Shown here: positions 15,332 through 22,013 of the stretch, in pieces
Position numbering within the stretch: position 1 is the first letter of the stretch
Layout: each line of letters opens with the position of its first letter
DNA from: Dethiobacter alkaliphilus AHT 1
GTDB taxonomy: Bacteria; Bacillota; Dethiobacteria; Dethiobacterales; Dethiobacteraceae
Assembly (NCBI RefSeq): GCF_000174415.1
Contig: NZ_ACJM01000021.1
Coordinates: 1-38,171, forward strand
Direction of reading: 5' to 3'
DNA: 38,171 bases
Notes under the pieces: model-generated
Told to the model about the DNA's origin: nothing
Databases searched by the model: none
The model's input: only the letters and a program-made list of their open reading frames with translations
Program-made: the position numbers and the translations under genes

Positions 15332-15790
15332 ATGAAAAGAGTTATATTATTACTCTGCTTAGCTATTCTTGCAGTAGGGGCCGGCTGCAGCACGGAAGGT
15401 TCACCAAGCTATACTGTAAACTCCTATGACGAATTTATTGAAGTGTTACAGGCCAGGGGATATGAAATTACTGAAATAGATGAGGAGAAAGAGGAAATTA
15501 CTAAATCCACGTTCTTTTCTGAATACCCCAAATCTATACAAATCAATTCCGAGGAACACTGGGTACAGGTATACGAGTTTTCAGACAGAGAAACCGCAAA
15601 AGCCGAAGCTGAAACCATTTCAGAAGATGGGTTAAGAATTGGCAATGTTTTAATCGATTGGTCAACGAAAATATATTTTTATCAGAAAAACAAACTTATC
15701 GTCTACCATGGCATTAGTGACCAAAAACTGTTAGCCGATTTTGAAAGCATTCTGGGCAAACCCATTCGGCAAACCCCTGAGATAAATTGA
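15332..15790 (+). CDS. Small lipoprotein, unknown function
   Basis: 152 residues. A type II signal peptide is clear: 'MKRVILLLCLAILAVGAGC', with lipobox 'VGAGC' and the acylated Cys at residue 19. The mature part is acidic ('EIDEEKEEI') and ends 'FESILGKPIRQTPEIN'. No domain is recognised. ATG has GAGGAGG nine bases upstream. A stretch of this gene (15405-15430) recurs exactly at 24026-24051, followed by a degraded continuation, so there was once another copy downstream of the cobalamin operon. A terminator shared with the converging lipoprotein gene follows. Confidence 0.7.
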   Translation: MKRVILLLCLAILAVGAGCSTEGSPSYTVNSYDEFIEVLQARGYEITEIDEEKEEITKSTFFSEYPKSIQINSEEHWVQVYEFSDRETAKAEAETISEDGLRIGNVLIDWSTKIYFYQKNKLIVYHGISDQKLLADFESILGKPIRQTPEIN

Positions 15791-15808
15791 TTTCCTTCCC
15801 ACTAAAGA

Positions 15809-15848
15809 AAAAGGCCTGCGAATTTGTAAAAGAATCCGCAGGCCTTTT
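15809..15848. terminator. Bidirectional terminator between two converging lipoprotein genes
   Basis: A perfect 12-bp stem AAAAGGCCTGCG/CGCAGGCCTTTT (15809-15820 with 15837-15848) has A/T tracts on both sides. Confidence 0.9.
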
Positions 15849-15854
15849 GTTGTA

Positions 15855-16784
15855 TTATTGTAATTCCAACTCCATAAATTCAAACAGTTCAACCAAAGGC
15901 ACCGCGTTGTCTTTAACTTTATCCGGAACCGTAATACTATCAAAGGTATTAAAATCCTTAAAAGCCATTAATGCTGTTTGTGTAGTTTTTATTGTCTCAC
16001 CCTCTATGTTAATCACAATACTGAAAGACATTTCTGCTTTTGTTGTGTAATACGATTCCATATCAATCCAGATTTTGTACCTGATATCAGCAAAGGTAGC
16101 CATATCAAATAATTCCTCAAACGCAGCTTCTATATCAAACTCAGCTAAACTATCGGCCAGTTCATCTTTTATATATTCGTCTATTATTCTCTGCATTACC
16201 TCACCTTCTGCATCCTCTAGCGTAATAAGGTAATACTTGTTGTCCACAGTTTTTAAAGAAGCTGCAGCTGCCCCGTCATCTCCCAGCATAGTCAAGAGCT
16301 GCATGGGATCAGTATCATCCATACTAAACTCCATTAGGTCTTCCAATTCTAACCCATAATCACCTAAATCCTGACTCATCCAAATGCCTGACATGGAGTC
16401 ATAAATATACATTTGATTCTCCACCATATACATCTGCATTTCAAGATCCCCAAACTCAGCAGCCTCGGGGAAATTGACAAGGAAAGGCATGTGCATAGAT
16501 AATGTCATTTCCATTGCCACAGGATCCATTACTGCACGCCCTGTCCCCCTGGTCTGAATCTCAAGTTTATCAGGCATATCAGGTTCCTGAACCGATTCCG
16601 GCATCTCCATTACCTGAAACATCTCGATATCAAACTCATAAGAGTTAACCTCACTCATTGCCTCTATAGATTTTGCATATATTTCTGCAGCCTTCAGAGC
16701 CTCTTCTGTGCCAGAGCACCCTGCTATTAACCCCATTAATAATACCAATACGATAGGCAGCCCTAAGCGACTTTTTCCCAACAT
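15855..16784 (-). CDS. Lipoprotein, DUF6612-like
   Basis: 309 residues. The signal peptide 'LGLPIVLVLLMGLIAGC' has an acylated Cys near residue 23. The mature protein is very acidic and Met-rich, with repeated 'Y..EFDIEM', 'LSMHMPFLVNFPE' and 'MYMVENQMYIYDSMSGIWMSQD' strands. These suggest the LolA/LppX-like beta sheet of DUF6612-type lipoproteins that Firmicutes keep on the outer face of the membrane. 'FADIRYKIWIDMESYYTTKAEMSF' is the usual C-terminal strand pair. Function unknown. ATG has GGGAGGGG upstream. The gene stands alone. Confidence 0.72.
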   Translation of the reverse strand: MLGKSRLGLPIVLVLLMGLIAGCSGTEEALKAAEIYAKSIEAMSEVNSYEFDIEMFQVMEMPESVQEPDMPDKLEIQTRGTGRAVMDPVAMEMTLSMHMPFLVNFPEAAEFGDLEMQMYMVENQMYIYDSMSGIWMSQDLGDYGLELEDLMEFSMDDTDPMQLLTMLGDDGAAAASLKTVDNKYYLITLEDAEGEVMQRIIDEYIKDELADSLAEFDIEAAFEELFDMATFADIRYKIWIDMESYYTTKAEMSFSIVINIEGETIKTTQTALMAFKDFNTFDSITVPDKVKDNAVPLVELFEFMELELQ

Positions 16785-16890
16785 AAATACCCCTCCCTAT
16801 TTCTTTGACGAAATATCATATTTACTGTCATCATTGTAATTCTTTTCCATCGATAAAGAAATAGGCTTAAAGTCCTGTTTTTAGTACCCT

Positions 16891-16923
16891 GGGGGTCAGG
16901 TTTAATATTATTAATCATTTGCA
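16891..16923 (+). repeat. Dispersed repeat, copy D
   Basis: The family core GGGGGTCAGGTTTAA followed by TATTATTAATCATTTGC. It forms the left end of the 161-bp composite described next. Confidence 0.85.
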
Positions 16924-17055
16924 CTGTAAGCTTCATCTACTTCTTGTTGTTTTTGGGATTTTACATACCTGCTGGCCGCAGTTCAACTATGATCGTGCTC
17001 TTCTTATATGCCCTTGGCAGTACAACTGGCACACCACAGGTCCGAGGGTCAACTT
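16895..17055 (+). repeat. Composite scar: joined ends of the 30.85-32.23 kb module
   Basis: 16895-16978 matches 30849-30932 at 80 of 84 positions. The latter is the repeat plus the 3' end of the zinc-ribbon membrane protein gene. 16983-17055 matches 32157-32229 at 67 of 73 positions: an rRNA-operon-like terminator plus a 23S rRNA fragment. In the second locus these two parts are 1.2 kb apart with the gene between them. So this is a copy of that module with the gene deleted. Confidence 0.88.
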
Positions 17056-17066
17056 ACGTAAATTTA

Positions 17067-17861
17067 TTATAAAGTTCTGGCGTTTTCTATGGCCATTTTA
17101 ATCTGAGGGAGCAGTTCTCTGCTCAGCTTGGTGTCATATGCAAAAACTAACCCATCTGCGTGGGCAGCCACCGCCTGCACAGCAGCAAGCAAATCTTTTT
17201 CTTTAGGGCCCTTCATGTAGATCTCTACATAAAGCGGTTTAGTTAATCTTCTACGAAACGCATTGGCCAGAACTTCCATCCAATATGGAGATTTGTAGGT
17301 CATGTCATAAAGGGGAACAAGAAAAAAGTCGGCATATTGCTCCAGGCTCTTAAGGTCCAGGCCAAACCGCTCAGGGTGTACAGGATCTGGATAAAGTGAT
17401 AGTGATAAAGGCATTGTATCCGGCAGTATGGATTTTACTTCTCCGATAAAATCAGTTACAGTTTTACAGCGCCATATCTCCCAGGTAAGGCCGGACTCCT
17501 GCCAGAGTTTCTGGCAGCGGGAACAGCTACAGTAGCTGGGGCCCGGAAGCCCGATGCAGTCAAGGTGAATACCTGCTACTTCCTGCTTCGATAGGTTTAA
17601 AATGTATTCTTTTAACTCCTGTCTGTAACTTTCAGCACTAGGGCAGATGCATTGCCACAGTCTCTGTTCGCCTTCTCCTGAACCTACAGCACAAAGCTCC
17701 GTTTCTTTTTTTCCCAGTTCATTGTTGCCGAAGCAGCTTACAATATTATGTACTCCAGGAGCAGGCTCCTTGCTTATACCGCTTACAGGCTTGACCTGAT
17801 AGAAAGTCCTGTCAAAATCATCAATTTTCTTCGCATGATTATTCAGTACACCTAAATCCAT
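17067..17861 (-). CDS. B12-riboswitch-associated TIM-barrel-like protein, unknown function
   Basis: 264 residues, not assigned. The central part ('AGIHLDCIGLPG', 'MPLSLSLYPDPVHPERFGLDLKSLEQYADFFLVPLYDMTY', 'HADGLVFAYDT') has the strand-helix rhythm of glycoside-hydrolase-like TIM barrels, with an aspartate after strand 4 and 'VPLYDM'. A cysteine-rich stretch 'YCSCSRCQKLW' follows, with further Cys in 'CICPS' and 'CFGNN', suggesting metal binding. No signal peptide. ATG 17861 has GGGAGG eight bases upstream. It is the only gene downstream of the minus-strand cobalamin riboswitch and lies beside the corrinoid transport operon, so a corrinoid-related role is inferred. The GH-like fold and the B12 link are both tentative. 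Confidence 0.6.
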   Translation of the reverse strand: MDLGVLNNHAKKIDDFDRTFYQVKPVSGISKEPAPGVHNIVSCFGNNELGKKETELCAVGSGEGEQRLWQCICPSAESYRQELKEYILNLSKQEVAGIHLDCIGLPGPSYCSCSRCQKLWQESGLTWEIWRCKTVTDFIGEVKSILPDTMPLSLSLYPDPVHPERFGLDLKSLEQYADFFLVPLYDMTYKSPYWMEVLANAFRRRLTKPLYVEIYMKGPKEKDLLAAVQAVAAHADGLVFAYDTKLSRELLPQIKMAIENARTL

Positions 17862-17952
17862 GTCCTAAACCTCCCTTTTTAGATTGAAAATACAAGCTCC
17901 ACCGAGATATTTACTTCTTGTCTCATACCTCTAACCTGGGTAGAGGCACCGC

Positions 17953-17994
17953 AAAAAAAATAAAGTCCAGCCTTCGGTAAAATGAAAGCTGGAT
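17953..17994 (-). terminator. Intrinsic terminator in the leader of the 17.1-kb gene
   Basis: TCCAGC (17966-17971) pairs with GCTGGA (17989-17994), and on the minus strand a run of eight T (17953-17960) follows closely. Its CCTTCGG (17971-17977) is also complementary to CCGAAGG at 18063-18069, just past the riboswitch, so an alternative pairing is possible. Confidence 0.7.
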
Positions 17995-18008
17995 AATTCC
18001 AACAGAAA

Positions 18009-18037
18009 ATAAAAATGCCACAGCAAGCGGCGTGGCA
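18009..18037 (-). terminator. Riboswitch expression-platform terminator
   Basis: On the minus strand TGCCAC (18032-18037) pairs with GTGGCA (18016-18021) and TTTTTATTTT follows. It lies about 45 bases past the aptamer and is the expected B12-responsive terminator. Confidence 0.75.
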
Positions 18038-18081
18038 ATGCCCACTCACCTTCACCTTTCACCCGAAGGAGGTAAATACTC

Positions 18082-18236
18082 ACCTAGGCAGGTCTCCTGG
18101 CTTACATGTCATCATCTGCCCCAACCTTCCCAACCTGAAACCAGTCAGTGGTATAATAGGGGCAAACTCTCTGCTTACAGTGGCGGGACCGCGCCGGATT
18201 CTCACCGACTTCCCTTTTAAGTCAATACACCTATGT
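18082..18236 (-). ncRNA. Cobalamin riboswitch aptamer
   Basis: Read on the minus strand, the conserved B12-box elements are present in order: AGGTG near the 5' end, AAAAGGGAAGTCGGTG, then GAATCCGGCGCGGTCCCGCC and ACTGTAAGC, and finally AAGCCAGGAGACCTGCC. Two terminators follow before the 17.1-kb gene, so it most likely acts by transcription attenuation. Confidence 0.93.
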
Positions 18237-18267
18237 GCACAGTATGCAGTTGTTTTATACTGTAAAT

Positions 18268-18296
18268 AAGCTAACATTTTTTTGCCAGGTTGTCAA
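18268..18296 (-). promoter_or_regulatory. Promoter of the minus-strand riboswitch transcript
   Basis: TTGACA (18291-18296 complement) is a perfect -35, with a 17-base spacer and TAGCTT as -10 (18268-18273). The insertion sequence ends only 13 bases upstream of the -35, so it left the promoter intact. Confidence 0.7.
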
Positions 18297-18309
18297 TCTG
18301 CTTCCAGAA

Positions 18310-18322
18310 TCATGCGATTTTT
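18310..18322 (+). repeat. Target-site duplication, left copy
   Basis: TCATGCGATTTTT occurs here and again at 19530-19542, immediately flanking the IS30-family element. Confidence 0.8.
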
Positions 18323-19529
18323 GCTTCATTGTAAAATGAGATGCACCAGTGGTAACATTGCAAAATAAAAATGCGCCACAGCCCAATACCGTGTATGATT
18401 GATGTACGACCAACAATCAAAATACGGAGGTTTGGACTATGGCACACTCACAGCATACCACAATCCCACGGGAATTCAAACACTTGACATTGGATCAAAG
18501 AGGCATGATCGCTGCTTACCACGAATCAGGGCTCTCTACTAGGCAGATTGGAGCGAAGATAGGCTGTGACCACACAACAGTGTCCAGGGAGCTAAAGCGT
18601 GGCACAGTGCTACAGAGAAACAGTAATCTTACAGAGCGTTATGAGTACTTTCCTGATGCAGGGCAAAGGGTGTATCGTGAAAACCGCTCACACTGTGGTG
18701 CCAGATTCAAATTAGCTGATGTCAGTGCTTTTATGGATCACGCCCAAAGGATGATGCGCGATAAAGAGTGGTCACCTGACGCCATTGTGGGCGAATACAA
18801 GATAAACCCGAAGACCGCTGGCTTACCCTGTATCTGCACAAAGACCCTCTACAGCTACATAGATAAGGGCTTCATGGATACCAGAAACATTGACCTATTG
18901 CTAAAGGTCGGCCGCAAGGTTCGGAAGAAACGCAGCCGAATAAATAAGCGCAATCTTGGCGAATCGATAGAGAACAGGCCCCCAGAAGTCGCCACCAGAG
19001 AAACCTTTAGCCACTGGGAGATCGACACTGTGATCGGCAAGCAGTCAGAGGGCCAATCGCTTCTGACACTCCTTGAGCGAAAGAGCCGGGTCTTTCTTAT
19101 ACGACGACTCGAAGAGCACACTGTAGAATGTGTAAACGAGGCTCTAGTGGCTCTACAGAGAGATTACGGGGATGATTTCGCCCAGGTATTCCAGACGATT
19201 ACAGCAGATAACGGCAGTGAGTTCTCTGGTCTGTCAGACCAGCTCAGTAGCCTCGGTAGTAAAGCGTACTTTTGCCATCCGTACAGCTCCTGGGAAAAGG
19301 GTGCCAATGAAAAGCACAACAGCTTAATACGAAGGTTCCTTCCCAAAGGAACGTCATTTGCGGATCTCACACCCGAGTCCGTCGCCCGTATACAGAATTG
19401 GTGTAACAATCTTCCTCGGAAGATTCTTGGGTATCTTACACCATTACAAGCTTTCCACGCCGAAAGACTTGCTGCTGCTTGACTTCTCACCGGCACGGTG
19501 GGGTGGTGCATTCGCTATTGCAATTGAGG
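18323..19529 (+). mobile_element. IS30-family insertion sequence
   Basis: 1207 bp holding one transposase gene. The ends are imperfect inverted repeats: the left 25 bases (18323-18347) and the reversed right 25 bases (19505-19529) agree at 16 positions, with ATGCACC identical at the inner side. 13-bp direct repeats flank it. The element sits between the two divergent cobalamin riboswitches. Confidence 0.85.
18439..19482 (+). CDS. IS30-family transposase
   Basis: 347 residues, apparently intact. An N-terminal helix-turn-helix ('LDQRGMIAAYHESGLSTRQIGAKIGCDHTTVSREL', about 17-52) binds the element ends. The DDE catalytic core has 'HWEIDTVIG' (first Asp), 'TADNGSEF' (second Asp) and 'EKGANEKHNSLIRRFLPKG' (Glu region), with the 'W.K..NE..N...R.F.PKG' pattern that identifies the IS30 family. 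The end 'RKILGYLTPLQAF' is also typical. ATG has GGAGG eight bases upstream. No frameshift or internal stop is seen, so the element may still move. Confidence 0.96.
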   Translation: MAHSQHTTIPREFKHLTLDQRGMIAAYHESGLSTRQIGAKIGCDHTTVSRELKRGTVLQRNSNLTERYEYFPDAGQRVYRENRSHCGARFKLADVSAFMDHAQRMMRDKEWSPDAIVGEYKINPKTAGLPCICTKTLYSYIDKGFMDTRNIDLLLKVGRKVRKKRSRINKRNLGESIENRPPEVATRETFSHWEIDTVIGKQSEGQSLLTLLERKSRVFLIRRLEEHTVECVNEALVALQRDYGDDFAQVFQTITADNGSEFSGLSDQLSSLGSKAYFCHPYSSWEKGANEKHNSLIRRFLPKGTSFADLTPESVARIQNWCNNLPRKILGYLTPLQAFHAERLAAA

Positions 19530-19542
19530 TCATGCGATTTTT
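19530..19542 (+). repeat. Target-site duplication, right copy
   Basis: Identical to 18310-18322 (TCATGCGATTTTT). Confidence 0.8.
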
Positions 19543-19616
19543 TATATTCTTCGAAAATTGTACATTGTTTTTTTATGGGATTTATGATAGTATTTCATAA
19601 ACTTAATAAAAGCTAT

Positions 19617-19775
19617 AGACAGGTGCTCGTTACGAGAGTAAAAGGGAACCGGGTGCAAATCCCGGACGGTCGCGCCACTGTAACCGGCGAGATTTTCCAT
19701 AGAACCACTGAAGCTTCAGCTTTGGGAAGGTATGGCAAATCGTTTGAGTCGGAAGTCAGGAAACCTGCCTGTTTA
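19617..19775 (+). ncRNA. Cobalamin riboswitch aptamer
   Basis: The plus-strand element has ACAGGTGC at the start, then AAAAGGGAACCGGGTGCAAA followed by TCCCGGACGGTCGCGCC and ACTGTAACC, and the closing GGAAGTCAGGAAACCTGCC. It controls the btu operon and is the mirror-oriented counterpart of the riboswitch on the other side of the IS30 element. Confidence 0.96.
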
Positions 19776-19832
19776 TGCAAAAGAACATCTTTCGCGCCAA
19801 AGGATGGGTTGCTTTCTTTAATGTCTGCTTGT

Positions 19833-19867
19833 AATTACCCTCCAAATAAAGGAGGGTAATTTTTTTT
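19833..19867 (+). terminator. B12-responsive terminator upstream of btuF
   Basis: A perfect 11-bp stem AATTACCCTCC/GGAGGGTAATT (19833-19843 with 19851-19861) is followed by T8. It lies between the riboswitch and btuF. Confidence 0.92.
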
Positions 19868-19900
19868 CGGCGCAAAATAAATTAACCGGAGGTTGTAGTT

Positions 19901-20887
19901 ATGCAGAAAGTGTCAAGAGTGTTTTTTATTTTAGCGCTGGGATTATTGTTGGTTTTTGCAGCCGGTTGCGGTAATGCAAATGATGCTAATGAGCCTAATG
20001 GACCCAACGGTGCCAACGGCTCTAATGGTATTGATGATGCCAATGGTTCTGAAAGTCAATCATTTGCGGAATTGACTGACCAAATGGGGCGGAATGTTGT
20101 CATTGAAGAAAAGCCGGAAAGGATAGTATCACTGTCTCCCAGTAACACGGAAATGGCTTTTTCTATAGGCTTAGGCAGCAGAATAGTCGGTGTAACTGAT
20201 TTTTGCGACTATCCGGCAGAAGCATTAGACGTAGATAAGATTGGCGGCTTTTCTGATCCCAATATGGAAATAGTTTACAGCTTAACACCTGATTTGGTTT
20301 TAGCAGGTAATGCTCATGAAGAACAGGTAAATAAACTGGAAGAGTTGGGTATTCCCGTACTTGTTCTTGCACCCGAATCGATCGAAGAAGTATTTGCGGC
20401 CATGAATTTAATCGCGGAAGCTACAGGAGCAAGCGAGGCTGACAAGGTTATCACTGAAATCACAGACAGATTAGCACTCTTAGACGAAAAAATTAGCACA
20501 TTATCATCAGAAGACCGAGTACAGGTTTATTACGAAGTTTATTCAGATCCCTTGATGACAGCCGGAGGGACAACTTTAATCAGCGAAGTTATTTCCATTG
20601 CCGGTGGGGACAACATTTTCACAGATGTAGCTGAAATGTATCCACAGATTAGTGAAGAGACAATTATCGAAAGAGATCCAAGTGTTATTGTCATCCCCAA
20701 CTACCATGGATTTGAAGGCTTTGATATGGAAGTCATTCTAGACAGACCTCTGTGGAACGAGATCAATGCTGTAAAAAACGAGAGAGTATTTAATATTAAT
20801 GCCGATGCTATTTCCCGTCCCGGCCCTCGTTTAATAGAAGCAGCAGAGACTTTAGCACCTATCTTTCATCCGGAACTATTTGATTAA
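19901..20887 (+). CDS. btuF: Corrinoid ABC transporter substrate-binding lipoprotein BtuF
   Basis: 328 residues. The signal peptide has lipobox 'FAAGC' with the acylated Cys at 23. A low-complexity linker of Asn-Gly-Pro-Ala repeats (about 24-50) tethers the domain to the membrane. The rest is a periplasmic-binding-protein type III fold: 'DQMGRNVVIEEKPERIVSLSPSNTEMAFSIGLG', 'VGVTDFCDYP', 'LTPDLVLAGN' and 'GGDNIFTDV', typical of BtuF/FhuD-like binders of vitamin B12 or haem/siderophores. A cobalamin riboswitch directly upstream identifies the ligand as a corrinoid. First gene of the operon btuF-btuC-btuD-DUF71. Confidence 0.92.
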   Translation: MQKVSRVFFILALGLLLVFAAGCGNANDANEPNGPNGANGSNGIDDANGSESQSFAELTDQMGRNVVIEEKPERIVSLSPSNTEMAFSIGLGSRIVGVTDFCDYPAEALDVDKIGGFSDPNMEIVYSLTPDLVLAGNAHEEQVNKLEELGIPVLVLAPESIEEVFAAMNLIAEATGASEADKVITEITDRLALLDEKISTLSSEDRVQVYYEVYSDPLMTAGGTTLISEVISIAGGDNIFTDVAEMYPQISEETIIERDPSVIVIPNYHGFEGFDMEVILDRPLWNEINAVKNERVFNINADAISRPGPRLIEAAETLAPIFHPELFD

Positions 20888-20918
20888 AATTGGGTCGAAA
20901 CCTGGAGGGTTGTAAGAG

Positions 20919-22004
20919 ATGATACTACACCGAGAGCAGTATGAGCAGAAAAAAATAAGAGTCAAAAGCAGTACCCTATTAATTTTATTAACCCTGTTAT
21001 TAATTGTGATGTCCTTCATAGCAATAGTGGCAGGAGCTGCTTCGATCCCTCTTAGTTCAGCAGTTAGCATACTGCTCTCACCCTCCCAAATCTATTATGC
21101 CGTCGTTAAAGGAGACGTTGCAGATATTCAACACGGAATTCTTCTGCTAATGCGACTGCCCCGGGTTATTCAGGCAGCTATTGTCGGTGCTTCTCTTGCT
21201 GTGGCAGGAGCAGTACTGCAGGGGCTTTTTCGCAATCCTATGGCAGACCCCTATGTTCTGGGGGTTTCTTCCGGTGCTGCACTGGGAGCAGTAATAGCAA
21301 TGTTAACAGGCGGCAGTTTGTTATTAGCCGGTTTCACAGCCGTTCCTCTATTTGCGTTTATTGGCGGTATTTCAACCATTGCACTGGTTTATTACATGTC
21401 CCGTGTAGGTAAAGCAGTCCCGGTGATGACTCTACTTTTGGCTGGAATAGCTGTAAGTGCCTTTCTTTCTGCCTTTGTTTCTTTGCTTACCTATTTTGCA
21501 GGGGAGAGATTGCACCAGGTAATTTTTTGGATGATGGGCGGCTTTGGTGGCGCCACCTGGTCCAGGGTATTTACCATGCTTCCTTATATTTTGGTAGGTT
21601 TCACCTGTATCTACTACTATGCCAGAGAATTAAATGTGTTCTTGTTAGGTGAAGAAACTGCTCGCCATTTGGGAGTAGATACTGAGAAAGTAAAAAAAAT
21701 ACTGCTTGCCTCCTCTTCTTTGCTTGTGGCAGCAGCAGTATCCACCAGTGGTATCATTGGCTTTGTCGGATTAGTTGTTCCACACTTCATTCGCATAATT
21801 GTGGGACCTGATCATCGCATCTTACTTCCTGCATCAGCTCTGCTTGGGGCTAATTTACTCATTGCTACAGACACTTTGGCGCGGACCATAATTGCTCCCG
21901 CAGAACTCCCGGTAGGGATTATTACGGCTATGGTCGGTGCTCCAATGTTCATTTATCTTCTTAAAAAAAGGAAAAAGCTTCGCTATTTCAATAGCAGTAG
22001 CTAG
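20919..22004 (+). CDS. btuC: Corrinoid ABC transporter permease BtuC
   Basis: 361 residues with about ten transmembrane helices of the FecCD/BtuC family. Conserved elements are 'RLPRVIQAAIVGASLAVAGAVLQGLFRNPMADPYVLGVSSGAALGAV' in the first half, the coupling region 'LGVDTEKVKKILLASSSLLVAAAVSTSGIIGFVGLVVPHFIRIIVGPDH', and 'ELPVGIITAMVGAPMFIYLL' at the end. The N-terminal ~25 residues are basic and cytosolic. ATG follows GGAGG at a ten-base distance. It forms the membrane channel with BtuD, fed by BtuF. Confidence 0.94.
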   Translation: MILHREQYEQKKIRVKSSTLLILLTLLLIVMSFIAIVAGAASIPLSSAVSILLSPSQIYYAVVKGDVADIQHGILLLMRLPRVIQAAIVGASLAVAGAVLQGLFRNPMADPYVLGVSSGAALGAVIAMLTGGSLLLAGFTAVPLFAFIGGISTIALVYYMSRVGKAVPVMTLLLAGIAVSAFLSAFVSLLTYFAGERLHQVIFWMMGGFGGATWSRVFTMLPYILVGFTCIYYYARELNVFLLGEETARHLGVDTEKVKKILLASSSLLVAAAVSTSGIIGFVGLVVPHFIRIIVGPDHRILLPASALLGANLLIATDTLARTIIAPAELPVGIITAMVGAPMFIYLLKKRKKLRYFNSSS

Positions 22005-22013
22005 GAGGTATAA

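Larger units (their letters stand above)
19483..19900 (+). other. Region between the IS30 transposase and btuF
   Basis: 418 bases without a gene. It contains, in order, the right IS end, the 13-bp duplication, an AT-rich promoter region with a possible TTGTAC/TATGAT pair (19558-19588, spacer 19, weak), a cobalamin riboswitch (19617-19775) and its terminator (19833-19867), then GGAGG before the btuF ATG. Open reading frames here are artefacts. Confidence 0.8.

Noticed and set aside
16919-17101. 60-codon plus-strand open frame
   Set aside because: It runs through the composite repeat and has no ribosome binding site.
17862-17952. Tiny minus-strand frame beginning ATGAGACAAG (15 codons) upstream of the 17.1-kb gene
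   Set aside because: The AGAGG lies too close to its ATG, and nothing else supports a leader peptide.
19479-19859. 126-codon plus-strand open frame
   Set aside because: It covers the right IS end and the cobalamin riboswitch; a chance frame.
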